64,000 nucleotides of DNA from Pseudomonas defluvii (GTDB taxonomy: Bacteria; Pseudomonadota; Gammaproteobacteria; Pseudomonadales; Pseudomonadaceae): assembly GCF_001695625.1 (NCBI RefSeq), contig NZ_MBPN01000017.1:1-64000 (forward strand), in the 5' to 3' direction. The position numbers and the translations under genes are program-made. Shown here piece after piece: positions 1 to 11,151 of the stretch. The notes below the pieces were generated by a model, which worked only from the letters and a program-made list of their open reading frames with translations, had not been told where the DNA came from and made no database searches. The stretch's first letter is position 1, and the number at the start of each line of letters is the position of its first letter.

Positions 1-43
1 TCGGTTTGTGCGTCTCGGACGGCAAGCGCTCGGGGTTGTTCAT
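1..43 (-). CDS. merE: MerE, mercury transport protein, N-terminal fragment cut by the window edge
   Basis: The first 14 codons read [14 protein letters not shown], which I recognise as the MerE N-terminus. The start codon overlaps the merD stop by four bases (ATGA), so translation is probably coupled. MerE is a small inner-membrane protein that helps mercury compounds enter the cell, but none of its membrane segments lie in the window. The rest of the gene lies to the left. Confidence 0.8.
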   Translation of the reverse strand, partial: MNNPERLPSETHKP

Positions 44-405
44 GGCAGACTCTCCGCGTGCTGTGCCGGCTCGGTCGGCAGGGTGGCCAACTGCACTTCC
101 AGATCGGCCAACGCTTCGCGCCGACGCTCGACGAACTGACGCAGCAGGGCAAGCTGCGCGGCCGCTTCGTCGCCGTCCGCCGCATCCAGCGCCCGGCACA
201 GCCGCGCCAGCGCGTCGAGGCCGATGCCCGCCTCGAAGGCCGCCCGCACGAAGCACAGCCGTTGCAAGGCGGCGTCATCGAACAAGCCGTAGCCGCCTGG
301 TGTGCACGCCACCGGGCGCAGCAATCCGCGCAGCAGGTAGTCGCGCACGATATGCACGCTCACCCCGGCATCAAGAGCCAGCCGGGACACCGTGTAGGCG
401 TTCAT
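40..405 (-). CDS. merD: MerD, co-regulator of the mer operon
   Basis: A 121-residue MerR-family protein with an N-terminal winged-helix region ([14 protein letters not shown]...) followed by a coiled helical tail. Known MerD proteins bind the mer operator together with MerR and help shut the operon down after mercury is removed. I chose the MNAY start because it gives the family length; an upstream ATG would add seven residues. It lies 17 bp downstream of merA and overlaps merE by 4 bp, so it belongs to the merTPADE transcript. The cysteines that bind mercury in MerR are not conserved here, as expected for MerD. Confidence 0.93.
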   Translation of the reverse strand: MNAYTVSRLALDAGVSVHIVRDYLLRGLLRPVACTPGGYGLFDDAALQRLCFVRAAFEAGIGLDALARLCRALDAADGDEAAAQLALLRQFVERRREALADLEVQLATLPTEPAQHAESLP

Positions 406-422
406 TGAACACCTCCTTTTTC

Positions 423-2120
<1,698 letters not shown>

Positions 2121-2179
2121 TTATCGTTTGTGGCGCCAGACAATGACGTCCGTTGTGCTGCGGTGCCGTTTTCAGTGAC

Positions 2180-2455
2180 TCACTGCTTGACGCTGGACGG
2201 ATAGCCCGCGTCTGCGGTTGCCTTGGTCAGCTTCTGCACGCTGGTCTTGGCATCGTCGAAGGTGACGACCGCTTGGCGTGTCTCGAAAGTCACGTCAACT
2301 TTGCTGACGCCTTCGACCTTGGAAATCGCCTTCTTGACAGTGATCGGGCAGGCGGAGCAGGTCATGCCCGGTACGGACAGCGTGACGGTCTGGGTGGCGG
2401 CCCAGACGGGGGCAACAACGGCGGCGAGGGCGAGGGAGGCAAACAGTTTCTTCAT
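2180..2455 (-). CDS. merP: MerP, periplasmic mercury-binding protein
   Basis: A 91-residue precursor with a signal peptide of about 19 residues (MKKLFASLALAAVVAPVWA) and one heavy-metal-associated domain. The GMTCSAC motif gives Cys33 and Cys36, which are Cys14 and Cys17 of the mature protein. MerP scavenges Hg(II) in the periplasm and passes it to the cysteines of MerT. It lies 12 bp downstream of merT and shares its transcript. Confidence 0.96.
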   Translation of the reverse strand: MKKLFASLALAAVVAPVWAATQTVTLSVPGMTCSACPITVKKAISKVEGVSKVDVTFETRQAVVTFDDAKTSVQKLTKATADAGYPSSVKQ

Positions 2456-2467
2456 GGTGAACTCCGA

Positions 2468-2818
2468 TCAGTAGAAAAATGGCATGACGTAGGGAAATCC
2501 GAGCGCGACCAGAACCAGCGCGGCCACGATCCAGAAAATGAGCTTGTAAGTAGCTCGCACTTGGGGAATCGCGCAGACCTCACCCGGTTTGCAGGCCGCT
2601 GCCTGCCGGTAGATGCGCCGCCAGGCGAAGAACAACGCCACCAGCGCCACGCCGATAAAGATGGGGCGATAGGGTTCCAACACCGCCAAGTTGCCGATCC
2701 AAGCGCCGCTGAACCCCAAGGCGATCAGAACCAACGGCCCGAGGCAGCAAGCCGAGGCGAGGATGGCGGCAAGCCCTCCAGTGAAGAGCGCGCCGCGCCC
2801 GGTTTTTGGTTCAGACAT
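2468..2818 (-). CDS. merT: MerT, inner-membrane mercury transporter
   Basis: A 116-residue protein with three predicted membrane helices. The first contains the vicinal pair Cys24-Cys25 (ASACC) that accepts mercury from MerP; the cytoplasmic loop holds Cys76 and Cys82. I took the MSEPKTGRG start because it gives the known MerT length and follows the AAAGGAC ribosome site. The longer reading frame that begins at 2884 runs through the mer promoter and is not the gene. It is the first gene of the merTPADE operon. Confidence 0.95.
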
Positions 2819-2853
2819 GCGCTTGTCCTTTCGAATTGAAATTGGATAGCGTA

Positions 2854-2884
2854 ACCTTACTTCCGTACTCATGTACGGAGTCAA
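2854..2884 (-). promoter_or_regulatory. mer promoter PmerT with MerR operator
   Basis: On the minus strand there is a -35 box TTGACT (2879-2884) and a -10 box TAAGGT (2854-2859) separated by 19 bp. The 7-4-7 dyad TCCGTAC-TCAT-GTACGGA fills 2862-2879. The overlong 19-bp spacer is the hallmark of MerR-controlled promoters: MerR with bound Hg(II) untwists the DNA so that RNA polymerase can use it. The merR promoter overlaps on the other strand. Confidence 0.95.
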
Positions 2885-2889
2885 GCGAT

Positions 2890-3324
2890 ATGGAAAACAA
2901 TTTGGAGAACCTGACCATTGGCGTTTTCGCCAAGGCGGCCGGGGTCAATGTGGAGACCATCCGTTTCTATCAGCGCAAGGGCTTGTTGCTGGAGCCTGAC
3001 AAGCCCTATGGCAGCATCCGCCGCTATGGCGAGGCGGATGTAACGCGGGTGCGCTTCGTGAAATCAGCCCAGCGGCTGGGCTTCAGCCTGGATGAGATCG
3101 CCGAGCTGCTGCGGCTGGAGGATGGCACCCATTGCGAGGAAGCCAGCAGTCTGGCCGAGCACAAGCTCAAGGACGTGCGCGAGAAAATGGCTGACCTGGC
3201 GCGCATGGAGGCCGTGCTGTCTGAGTTGGTGTGCGCCTGCCATGCGCGAAGGGGGAACGTTTCCTGCCCGCTGATCGCGTCACTACAGGGTGGAGCAAGC
3301 TTGGCAGGTTCGGCTATGCCTTAG
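2890..3324 (+). CDS. merR: MerR, mercury-responsive transcriptional regulator
   Basis: A 144-residue protein, the usual MerR length, starting [20 protein letters not shown]. The N-terminal winged helix-turn-helix (about residues 10-75) is followed by the dimerisation helix and three cysteines that bind Hg(II) (about Cys82, Cys117 and Cys126, visible in THCEE, CACHAR and NVSCP). It represses merTPADE without mercury, activates it with mercury, and represses itself. The gene is divergent from merT across 71 bp. Its stop codon (3322-3324) lies inside the transposon terminal repeat. Confidence 0.96.
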
Positions 3325-3357
3325 CGTGCTTTATTTTCCGTTTTCTGAGACGACCCC
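3320..3357. repeat. 38-bp terminal inverted repeat, mer end of the transposon
   Basis: Read inward on the minus strand, the sequence starts GGGGTCGTCTCAGAAAACGG and ends GCACGCTAAG. This is the Tn21-subgroup terminal repeat recognised by the transposase. It overlaps the last five bases of merR and forms the exact boundary with the interrupted DUF2130 gene. The matching end is outside the window. Confidence 0.92.
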
Positions 3358-4038
3358 CTCAAGAGTTTCGCCCACCATCTTGGTCGATAGTCGCGCCTTC
3401 ATGTCCCGTAGGCGCTCGATTGCGTCATCACGATCCTTGATCTGCGTCTCGTACTTTTCTTTCAAAGATTTCTCGGCGAGATGCTTTTCAAGTTCTACCC
3501 GCTGCAAGCCGCTCTTCAATTCGTCACGTTCTTTCTCGACCGCGCCGACTGCTTCGGTAATCGCGAGCTTCTTCTCGATGACAACAGCGTCAAGCTTCGC
3601 CTTGAGTTCCTGTATCTCCGACTCCTTCGCTGCAGCGGCTTTTTGCACTTCGCTCATGAGCGTGACCTCTGCCAACTTGGATACGGCTTGCTTGTCACGC
3701 TTCGCTTGTTCCAATTCATTTGCAAGCGTGTCACGCTCTTTTTCCACCGCGCTCAAAGCCTCGGCCACGGCAAGTTGCCGCGCAACTTCGCCAGCATCAA
3801 GCCTGGCCTTCAGCTCCTGGATCTCGGCGTCCTTGGCAGACGAGGTCTTCTGCAATTCGTTGGCAATCTTGGCTTCAGCTAGTTCGACCGCATTGCGCTT
3901 TCCCTGCTCGGCCAACTCTAGCCGCTCATGCAACTGCTTCTCGAAATCGCTATCTCGAACCTGCTTCAGAATGTCCGCGTACCCAACTTCATCGATCTTG
4001 AATGCCTTCCCGCAGTGAGGGCAGATGATTTCATGCAT
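3358..4038 (-). pseudogene. DUF2130-family protein truncated by the transposon
   Basis: An N-terminal fragment of 227 host codons. It begins MHEIICPHCGKAF, a short zinc-ribbon-like CPHC motif, and continues as a long coiled coil rich in Glu, Lys and Ala (about residues 30-215). The frame reaches LSTKMVGETLE, where the family's conserved C-terminal DUF2130 domain would start, and then runs eight codons into the transposon repeat to a TAA at 3331-3333. The conserved domain is therefore missing, and the C-terminal half may lie beyond the transposon outside the window. It is the last gene of the defence operon, 2 bp after the OLD-family gene. The function of DUF2130 proteins is not established. 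Confidence 0.85.
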
Positions 4039-4040
4039 GA

Positions 4041-5921
4041 TTACTTACCCTCCACCTTGACAAGAATCTGCTTAAGCATTTCTGGCACCACTCCTCCCGA
4101 CCGGAGTGTTGCAGTCCGGTATGCGAGTTGGTTTTTCGATAGATTTATTCCGGTATCAGCCTCAACACTATTGCAGGCAGTTATCCACTCACCCCAGTTC
4201 GCAGACAGAAACGCTTCAAGATGATCATCAAAAATGGCCGCGACGTCGGAAATGGTGGCGGATGGAAAATCTTCTTCAGGCAAGCCGAAGTACCGCATTA
4301 ATCTGCAGTTCTCTACCGCATGATTGTTGCGCTCCCGATCTATGTCATCTTGCTTTTTGTTTTTGGCTTTGGCTCGCGCTTCAAATCCACCGTCTGCATC
4401 AAACAGTGCGTAGACTGGCACACCAATAGATTTCAAAATCGCATGCGCGAGGGGTATCGATGTCTTGCTGCCCACAGAAACGATAGAAATTCCTGCTGCC
4501 TCAAGGGCGCCGGGGGAAGTTCTATCTCCAATACCGTAGAACACAGCAGATTCGGTTGTCCCCTCCACAAGAAATGCGCGATTCGCGAAGAGTGCTATGG
4601 CAAGCTGGTCGGCCACGTTATGGTCGAGCCTGCGATCGACCACATCGCCATCCACTGTTCCATTCAGCCTGGCCTTCACATCCTCAACCGTGGCAAAGTG
4701 GACCGTCACCACCGGGACTTCGTCAGCGGATCTCGTCAGCCGTCTGACTTGATGGAAATGTCGAGCCTCCAGGAAGTAGGGGCTATGCGTCGCATAGGTC
4801 ACCTGGATGCGCTTGCCAGCATCTTCGGCGAGCGACCTGAGCACCTTCGCAAAGGTCTGCGCCTGGATCGGGTGCTGGAAAAGTTCCGGCTCCTCGATCG
4901 CCAGGCAGATGACTCCCTCGGCCGAGGCTGCGCCCGACTGCGCCAAGAGTTGCAGAGCCGAGATCAGCAGCGTGCGCTGAAAGCCGTGTCCCTGCCGCTC
5001 CACCGCAGTCTCGGTGGTGCCGTCGAGCACGGCCACGTCGAACGTCGTGCGAGGTGCCTTGAGTTCCACCTCAGCCGGAGAAACCGTGATTGCCCGGCCT
5101 GGCGCATAGGTTGTGACGACCTCGTTGAGCTGCGTTGTGATGGCCCCAAGTTGCTCCTTGAACTTCTCTTCGTAGACTTGTTGCTGCTTTGCCCGTGACT
5201 CCGCAACGATTTCCGCGATTGCCTCATCAGCGGCAGTTCGGTCAATCGAGCGCTCAAGGATTCGCCCAATGATGCTTGCCTTGCCGTCGATGGACTCTTC
5301 ACTTGCCCGAAGGTCTGCCGTAACCAGGACGAAGTCGAAGAGCCCGCTCATCTTGCCGCCGCTGTTGAAACCGAAGAAATTGGTTTGCAAAGCCTCGGGC
5401 GCATCGAGCAGTTGATCAGTGTGAGCCGCCTCCCAAGTTGTCATCGCCTGCTCGACGGCTGGACCAGTATTCGCCGCAGGAAGGTCAAGCTCCGGGCGCT
5501 CGCGCCGGAGAGTGGCATACAGCTCTTTCTTCGCAGTCGCACCGCCTGCTGCCTTGATGGCATTTAAAGCCGGAAATCCCTTTGCATTGGCGGAGAGCAC
5601 ATCGGTGCCATCGGGAGATCGGCGCTTCCATGCGGTGAACGTGGCAACTCCTTCCGGCGCGTACTTGCCAAGTGCCTCGCGATCCTTTTCGGTGAGGTCT
5701 GCGAAGGTGACCTGAACCTCGATGTCTTCGTCAGTCGCCCCAAAAGAGCAATCCTTCTCCGTCAGCGAGCCGGGTTTGCCGTTGAAGAACCAGTCGAGCG
5801 CACGAAGCACCGTTGACTTGCCGGCACCGTTCGGCCCGATGAAGGTCGTGACGGAATCGAACGGAATCGTCACGTCTTTCAACGTGCGAAAGTTTCGGAT
5901 GCGAACGGATTGGATCTTCAT
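4041..5921 (-). CDS. OLD-family ATP-dependent endonuclease (AAA ATPase with TOPRIM domain)
   Basis: A 626-residue protein. The N-terminal SMC/RecF-like ATPase has Walker A GPNGAGKS at residues 29-36, a signature-like ERQGHGFQRTLL segment, and Walker B CLAIEEPELFQHP followed by THSPYF. A C-terminal TOPRIM nuclease domain shows AFLVEGTTESAVF and LFDADGG acidic motifs. OLD nucleases cut DNA and occur in several anti-phage systems (P2 Old, GajA of Gabija). No UvrD-like GajB partner is present, so this is not a standard Gabija pair. It is 56 bp downstream of the type III restriction gene on the same strand, probably in the same transcript. Its role in this operon is inferred from position. Confidence 0.85.
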   Translation of the reverse strand: MKIQSVRIRNFRTLKDVTIPFDSVTTFIGPNGAGKSTVLRALDWFFNGKPGSLTEKDCSFGATDEDIEVQVTFADLTEKDREALGKYAPEGVATFTAWKRRSPDGTDVLSANAKGFPALNAIKAAGGATAKKELYATLRRERPELDLPAANTGPAVEQAMTTWEAAHTDQLLDAPEALQTNFFGFNSGGKMSGLFDFVLVTADLRASEESIDGKASIIGRILERSIDRTAADEAIAEIVAESRAKQQQVYEEKFKEQLGAITTQLNEVVTTYAPGRAITVSPAEVELKAPRTTFDVAVLDGTTETAVERQGHGFQRTLLISALQLLAQSGAASAEGVICLAIEEPELFQHPIQAQTFAKVLRSLAEDAGKRIQVTYATHSPYFLEARHFHQVRRLTRSADEVPVVTVHFATVEDVKARLNGTVDGDVVDRRLDHNVADQLAIALFANRAFLVEGTTESAVFYGIGDRTSPGALEAAGISIVSVGSKTSIPLAHAILKSIGVPVYALFDADGGFEARAKAKNKKQDDIDRERNNHAVENCRLMRYFGLPEEDFPSATISDVAAIFDDHLEAFLSANWGEWITACNSVEADTGINLSKNQLAYRTATLRSGGVVPEMLKQILVKVEGK

Positions 5922-5977
5922 TTCGGGTCTCTGCTCCTTGTGTTTTGTGTCGTCTCTCGCCGTGACAGCGACAGAAC

Positions 5978-8900
5978 CTATCCTTTTGCCGCCTCGGTCA
6001 AAAGATCGTCAACGGAGCGCGCAACCACATACCGGGCGGGGTTCTCACCAACCGCCAGCGCAGTGAAATGCGCCTTGCCGCATTCGATCTTGGCGCTTTC
6101 CTTGTCGCGCAGGTCGTCGGTGAACAGGCTGCTCTTGGTTTCCACCACGAAGTACAGGCGCTGAGCACCGTCTTCTTCCACCAGCACGGCCCAGTCGGGG
6201 TTGTAGCTGCCCAGTGGGGTGGGCACCTTGAACCAGCCCGGCAGCTTGGCGTAGAGCTTGATGGCCTCGTTCTTCTCCAGCCCGTTGGCAAAATCCCGCT
6301 CTGGGGTCGAGTCGTACACCACGTGCTCGTAGATCGACTTCTGGGTATCCAACAGCATGTTCTTCAGATAACCGGTCAGTTCCTCCTTCTCGAACAGCTC
6401 CTGCGCATAGACATGCTGGTCGCCGAGCTTCTGGTACTTGATGCCATCGACCAGGGCCAAGCGCTTGCAACGGTTGATGGTTTCGGCGGTCAATTCGATG
6501 AACTGCTGCGGATTGCGCTTGAAGTCGTCCAGGCGGCCGCTTCCCGTCAGGATGCTGACGATGGTGCGTCGGGTGAGCTGGGTGCGATCCTGCAGGTCGG
6601 TCAGCAAATCCGGCAGCTCAATATCCGCCTCGTCCAGCACCACGGTCGCCGCGCCCGCTTTCTCCGTCGCGGCGACACCCGCCTTGCCGATAGAGATGTC
6701 GGCCTTGCGCCATTGCAGCCGTGCTTTGGCAATCACCGGGGCCTTCTGCAACGCTGCGATGCAATCCGTCACCAGCTTGGCGTTATCGAACTGCACGCGG
6801 TACGTTGTCTGGTGCTTGATGCGGTCCCACAGTGCCTTGAACTCGTCGCTCAGATAAACGACCTTGCCATCCTTACCCTTGCGCAGCGGCACTTGCCTGC
6901 GCTCATCGGCATTCTTGATGTCCAGCCGGCCCGACACCTTGCGCAGCACTTCAGCAATCTGGGCTTTCTGCGCATCAAACTCGGCCGGCAGTTCCAAGGT
7001 GCCGTTCTTCAGCGCCGTTTTCAGTGAATCCTGCACCTTGCCTTTGGCATCTATATGGCCGGCGGCTTTCAGGTGCTCCCACAGTGCCTTTGATTGCTCG
7101 ATGCCCAGCGGTGCGGCGTGCCCATCAGCGCCAGTCACGGCAATGGCGGCAAATTGATGCTGCTCCACAATGCCAAAGCGGATGCCTGTGTCTTTCTCGA
7201 TTTCCTTCTGCAGGTTTTCGGCAAACTGTTCGTAGTTTTCCGTGGCCACCACGGTCAGGGTGTTGACCTCGAAGCCCCGTACCCGCTCGCCATCCTGGTT
7301 GACGCACAGGCGCAGGCCGCGACCAATGGTCTGGCGGCGCTCGCGCTCGGTCTGGATGTCGCGCAAGGTGCAAATCTGGAACACGTTGGGGTTGTCCCAG
7401 CCTTCCTTGAGGGCGGAGTGGGAGAAGATGAACTTCAGCGGCGTGCTGAAGGACAGCAGCTTCTCCTTCTCTTTCATGATCAGGTTGTAGGCGCGTTCGG
7501 CATTCTCCCGGTTACCCGCATTGTTCTCGGCGGTATCAAGCCAGCCGCCCTTCTTGTCGATGGAGAAATAGCCGTTGTGCACTTCTTCGGCGGCGGACTC
7601 CAGGTCGATCTCGGCAAACAAACTCTGGTAGGCCGGCAACTTGGCGGCACGGCGATATTCTTCCTCGAACATCTGCGCATACACGCCCTTGACCGGCTGG
7701 CCGTCCGCATCGTACTGACGGTACTTGTCCACCGCGTCGATGAAGAACAGGCTCAACACCTTGATCCCCAATGGACGCAGGTGCTTTTCCTTGTCCAGAT
7801 GCTCCTTGATCGTGCGGCGGATCATCTCGCGTTGCACGGCCAGCGCATCCACATCACCGTGGGCCTGACCCGGCTGCAAAAACACTTCGCCGCCGGGGTA
7901 GCGCAGCTCCATGAACGCTTCGCCCTTGGCCGTATTGATCTCGCCCACCCGAAAATCGGCGTAGATCGCACGGCCATCGGCGCTCTGCTGAAGGTCGTCG
8001 CCATCGCTGACCGTCACCTCAGTCCTTTGCACGCCAGTGGCGGTCTGTTTATCCAGCTCGACCTTGGCGCTGATGCGGCCGCGCTTGTTTTCCACCTTCA
8101 CCAGGCGCACGAAAGGCTTGTTGTGCGCATCCTCCACCGTGGCCGACGCCACCTCGATCTGCTTGACCAGCTTGCGCTCATAAGCATCCACGGCATCCAG
8201 GCGGAACACCATGTGGTGCTTGTCCACATGGGTAGCGGAATAGCGCAGCGTGCAGAGCGGGTTCATGGCATCCAGCGCTTCCTTGCCGCGTCCTTCAAGG
8301 CCGCCGTCCACACTTTGCGGTTCATCCACGATGATGATCGGCCGGGTGGCCTTGATCAGGTCGATGGGCTTCTCGCCGCCCGTCTTCTCGGTCTCTTTGT
8401 AGAGGTTGTTCACATCCTTCTTGTTGATGGCGCCCACCGTCACCACCATGATCTGGATGTTGGAACTAGTGGCGAAATTGCGCACCGGCCCGGGCTTGCC
8501 CGAGTCGTACAGGAAGTAATCGAAGGGCACGCCCGCGTAGAGCCCCTTGAAGTGTTCCTCGGTGATTTGCAGGGTCTTGTAGACGCCTTCCTTGATCGCC
8601 ACCGAGGGCACCACGATCACGAACTTGCTGAAACCGTAGCGCTTGTTCAGCTCGAAGATCGAGCGCAGGTATACATAGGTCTTACCGGTGCCGGTCTCCA
8701 TTTCCACCGTGAAGTCGCCGGAAGTCAGCGAGCCGGAAGGCGGCAGGCCACCGCGCAACTGGATGTCCGCGAGGTTCTTGAGCAGTTCATCGTCCAGCAG
8801 GGTCAAGCGGTTGCCAACGCCAAGGTCGGACTGCGCCACACCCAGTGACATCTGCACCTCATCGGGCAGTTTCATGGTCACCGTAAATTCGGTGCGGCAG

Positions 8901-8983
8901 ACCTCCTGACCACGGAAAAGATCGCACACGGCCTCGATGGCCTGCATCTGATAGTCGAGGTTGGGCTCGAAGTGGAGTTTCAT
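5978..8983 (-). CDS. Type III restriction endonuclease, Res subunit
   Basis: A 1001-residue DEAD/DEAH helicase-nuclease. Walker A METGTGKT lies at residues 95-102, motif II is VDEPQ (about 219-223), and the helicase C region includes HSALKEGWDNPNVF and RRQTIGRGLRL. The C-terminal nuclease region keeps a PD-(D/E)xK pattern in NPDWAVL followed by FVVETKSS. Type III Res joins with Mod to translocate or slide on DNA and cut about 25 bp from one of two head-to-head unmethylated sites. Length and motif order are typical. It starts 12 bp after the mod stop codon. Confidence 0.93.
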   Translation of the reverse strand: MKLHFEPNLDYQMQAIEAVCDLFRGQEVCRTEFTVTMKLPDEVQMSLGVAQSDLGVGNRLTLLDDELLKNLADIQLRGGLPPSGSLTSGDFTVEMETGTGKTYVYLRSIFELNKRYGFSKFVIVVPSVAIKEGVYKTLQITEEHFKGLYAGVPFDYFLYDSGKPGPVRNFATSSNIQIMVVTVGAINKKDVNNLYKETEKTGGEKPIDLIKATRPIIIVDEPQSVDGGLEGRGKEALDAMNPLCTLRYSATHVDKHHMVFRLDAVDAYERKLVKQIEVASATVEDAHNKPFVRLVKVENKRGRISAKVELDKQTATGVQRTEVTVSDGDDLQQSADGRAIYADFRVGEINTAKGEAFMELRYPGGEVFLQPGQAHGDVDALAVQREMIRRTIKEHLDKEKHLRPLGIKVLSLFFIDAVDKYRQYDADGQPVKGVYAQMFEEEYRRAAKLPAYQSLFAEIDLESAAEEVHNGYFSIDKKGGWLDTAENNAGNRENAERAYNLIMKEKEKLLSFSTPLKFIFSHSALKEGWDNPNVFQICTLRDIQTERERRQTIGRGLRLCVNQDGERVRGFEVNTLTVVATENYEQFAENLQKEIEKDTGIRFGIVEQHQFAAIAVTGADGHAAPLGIEQSKALWEHLKAAGHIDAKGKVQDSLKTALKNGTLELPAEFDAQKAQIAEVLRKVSGRLDIKNADERRQVPLRKGKDGKVVYLSDEFKALWDRIKHQTTYRVQFDNAKLVTDCIAALQKAPVIAKARLQWRKADISIGKAGVAATEKAGAATVVLDEADIELPDLLTDLQDRTQLTRRTIVSILTGSGRLDDFKRNPQQFIELTAETINRCKRLALVDGIKYQKLGDQHVYAQELFEKEELTGYLKNMLLDTQKSIYEHVVYDSTPERDFANGLEKNEAIKLYAKLPGWFKVPTPLGSYNPDWAVLVEEDGAQRLYFVVETKSSLFTDDLRDKESAKIECGKAHFTALAVGENPARYVVARSVDDLLTEAAKG

Positions 8984-8995
8984 TGCGAACCTCCC

Positions 8996-11116
8996 TTACA
9001 AGCTACGCACGTTCTGGATGCCGTGCTGCTCCAGAATCGCGGCGAGGTTGGTTTTGGCAACGTCGTCGGCAAAGGCGCTGTCGCGGAACACGCAGGTGCT
9101 TTCTTTTCCAGCAGGGCCAGCGGGTGCCAGCTCCTTGTGCCAGGCGATGATGCCTTGGGCCAGTGGCTCCACCTGCTCACGGGTGATTTTTTCGGCCAGG
9201 CAAGCCAACAGCACGCCGCCGCCTACGGCATGTACATCTAGCCCTTCAATGCCGCGCTTTTCGATGGGTACGCAAAGATCAAGGCCGAGCTTGAGCAGCA
9301 GTTCGTACAACACATCGGCCTCGCTGCGGCCTTCGAGCAGGTGATCCTGATGGTCGAACAGTGTGGCTTCCAGATCGTGTGGTTTGGGATTCCAGGCTCG
9401 GATATTAGAGGTGTCGAGCTTGAATACGCGGAAGCCGGTGTCGCCCTGCCAGTCGAGGTTATCGGCTTTGATCTTGGTTCCGGAACGGCGTAGGCGTTCT
9501 TTAGTGAGCTCAGCGATATTCAGCGGCCGTCCAAGGTCTCCACAGTACTTTGCAGCAATCTTTTGCTGCTTGTCGCTTGCGTCAAGCGACTCTGGAAGTT
9601 GGACAAGAATGTAACGTCTGCTCCCGTTATCCTGACTGTTCAACTGCATCGTCGCCTCGCCCGTCGTGCCGCTGCCCGCAAAAAAATCCAGCACAACGGC
9701 GTGAGGGTCATCAGACGTGGTGTAGCGGATCAGTTTCGCAATCTCGTCCAGATCCTTTGGATTGTTGAAGACTTTCTTCCCCAATAGGGTCCGGAGATAT
9801 TTCACCGAAACCTGGGATTGCTTGTAGAAGTAGCTACCCCTAACCTGAGTTGCGAATTCTTCTTCATCCTCGATATCGGCTGGTTCCTCAGGCGCATCAA
9901 CATCAGTCGAACTGTCCGAATCAAGCTCCTGAGGAATCGGGCGGATATGTGCCTTTCGGAAGGGCGGCTCCGTGTGGTCTTGGCGAAACTCAACAAGCCC
10001 AAGTTTTATCTGGCGTTGCATTTCATCGGAAGATGAGTATCTCCAACCGGCCTCCGGCACAACGCACGGTTGATTTGTAACGGGATGAAGGACGTCATAG
10101 CGCGGCCCACCACCGCCCGGCCAGGAGATGTCACGATCCCGCCACGGCCCGTTTTGATCCACTCGCTTGTAGCGGCTCCACTTTTTAGCGGGGTGTGCTT
10201 TGGGCAAGTCGGAATACCAAGCTTGCAGCCCCTCTTCGATCAGGTTGTCTTGGATTCCATGCTGAACGCGCAGTTCGAGGTATTTATTCCAGATATCTCG
10301 GGCACCCGGCTTTTCTTCACGCCACAGCGTTTTCTGCTCTCGAAGGTAGCTCTGCGATTTTGCGTAGACAAGAACGTACTCATGTCCATTGGAAAAAAAC
10401 TTGGCATCATTTTTTCTGCCTTTTTCCCATGTAAGGCAGGATAGAAAATTTTCTTCACCGAAGGCTTCATCCATCACGGAGCGCAGGTTCGTGATCTCAT
10501 GCTCGTCGATACTGAGCAGGATTACCCCATCCTCTCGCAGTAAATTCCTCGCCAGCTTCAACCTTGGATACATCATGTTCAACCAGTCGGTATGAAAGCG
10601 CCCGCTGGCCTCGGTATTGCTGCTAATCTTCTCTCCACCCTCGATCTGCCCGGTCAGCTCCAGATAGTTCTTGATGTTGTCCTGAAAATTGTCCGGATAC
10701 ACAAAATCCTTGCCGGTGTTGTACGGCGGGTCGATATAGATCAGCTTGACCTTGCTGGCATAGCTTTTTTGCAGCAGCTTGAGCACTTCAAGGTTGTCGC
10801 CCTCGATCATCAGGTTCTGGGTGGTATCCCAGTCCACGCTGTCTTCCGGGCAGGGGCGCAGGGTGCCCGTGCTGGGCGTGAGCGCCAATTGCCGGGCGCG
10901 GCGCTTGCCATGCCAGTTGAGGCCGTATTTCTCGTCGGCATCGGTGACGGTGGCATCGCCCACCAGCGCCTTGAGTACGTCCACATTCACGGCCACGCCG
11001 CCCGCGCCCTCGGTGATCAGCTCCGGGAACAGCGCTTTGAGCTGTTCGATATTTCCCGCCACCAGATCGGCGGATTGGGCTTCTGGGCTGGTGGTATCGA
11101 TTTTTTTAATGGTCAT
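8996..11116 (-). CDS. Type III DNA methyltransferase, Mod subunit (adenine-N6, beta class)
   Basis: A 706-residue protein with the catalytic DPPY motif at residues 129-132 (KLIYIDPPYNTGKDF) and the AdoMet-binding VLDFFAGSGTTGE motif at about 475-487. Motif IV before motif I is the beta-class order used by type III Mod proteins, with the target-recognition region between them. I chose the ATG at 11116 because a GAGGAG ribosome site lies 7 bp upstream; an in-frame ATG 12 codons earlier has none. Mod sets the recognition sequence of the system, which cannot be read from the protein. No simple-sequence repeat that would suggest phase variation is visible. Confidence 0.92.
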   Translation of the reverse strand: MTIKKIDTTSPEAQSADLVAGNIEQLKALFPELITEGAGGVAVNVDVLKALVGDATVTDADEKYGLNWHGKRRARQLALTPSTGTLRPCPEDSVDWDTTQNLMIEGDNLEVLKLLQKSYASKVKLIYIDPPYNTGKDFVYPDNFQDNIKNYLELTGQIEGGEKISSNTEASGRFHTDWLNMMYPRLKLARNLLREDGVILLSIDEHEITNLRSVMDEAFGEENFLSCLTWEKGRKNDAKFFSNGHEYVLVYAKSQSYLREQKTLWREEKPGARDIWNKYLELRVQHGIQDNLIEEGLQAWYSDLPKAHPAKKWSRYKRVDQNGPWRDRDISWPGGGGPRYDVLHPVTNQPCVVPEAGWRYSSSDEMQRQIKLGLVEFRQDHTEPPFRKAHIRPIPQELDSDSSTDVDAPEEPADIEDEEEFATQVRGSYFYKQSQVSVKYLRTLLGKKVFNNPKDLDEIAKLIRYTTSDDPHAVVLDFFAGSGTTGEATMQLNSQDNGSRRYILVQLPESLDASDKQQKIAAKYCGDLGRPLNIAELTKERLRRSGTKIKADNLDWQGDTGFRVFKLDTSNIRAWNPKPHDLEATLFDHQDHLLEGRSEADVLYELLLKLGLDLCVPIEKRGIEGLDVHAVGGGVLLACLAEKITREQVEPLAQGIIAWHKELAPAGPAGKESTCVFRDSAFADDVAKTNLAAILEQHGIQNVRSL

Positions 11117-11151
11117 GGTGAGACTCTCCTCAAACTCGGTATTCTTTGGCA

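Noticed and set aside
2819..2884. Longer MerT start at 2884
   Set aside because: The extra codons run through the mer promoter and operator, and the start at 2818 gives the known MerT length.
4041..5921. Standard Gabija system
   Set aside because: A GajA-like gene is present, but no UvrD-like GajB is next to it; the neighbours are type III Res and a DUF2130 fragment.
7094..8848. Long plus-strand open frame opposite the type III Res gene
   Set aside because: It is antisense to conserved helicase motifs and shows no domain or ribosome site of its own.
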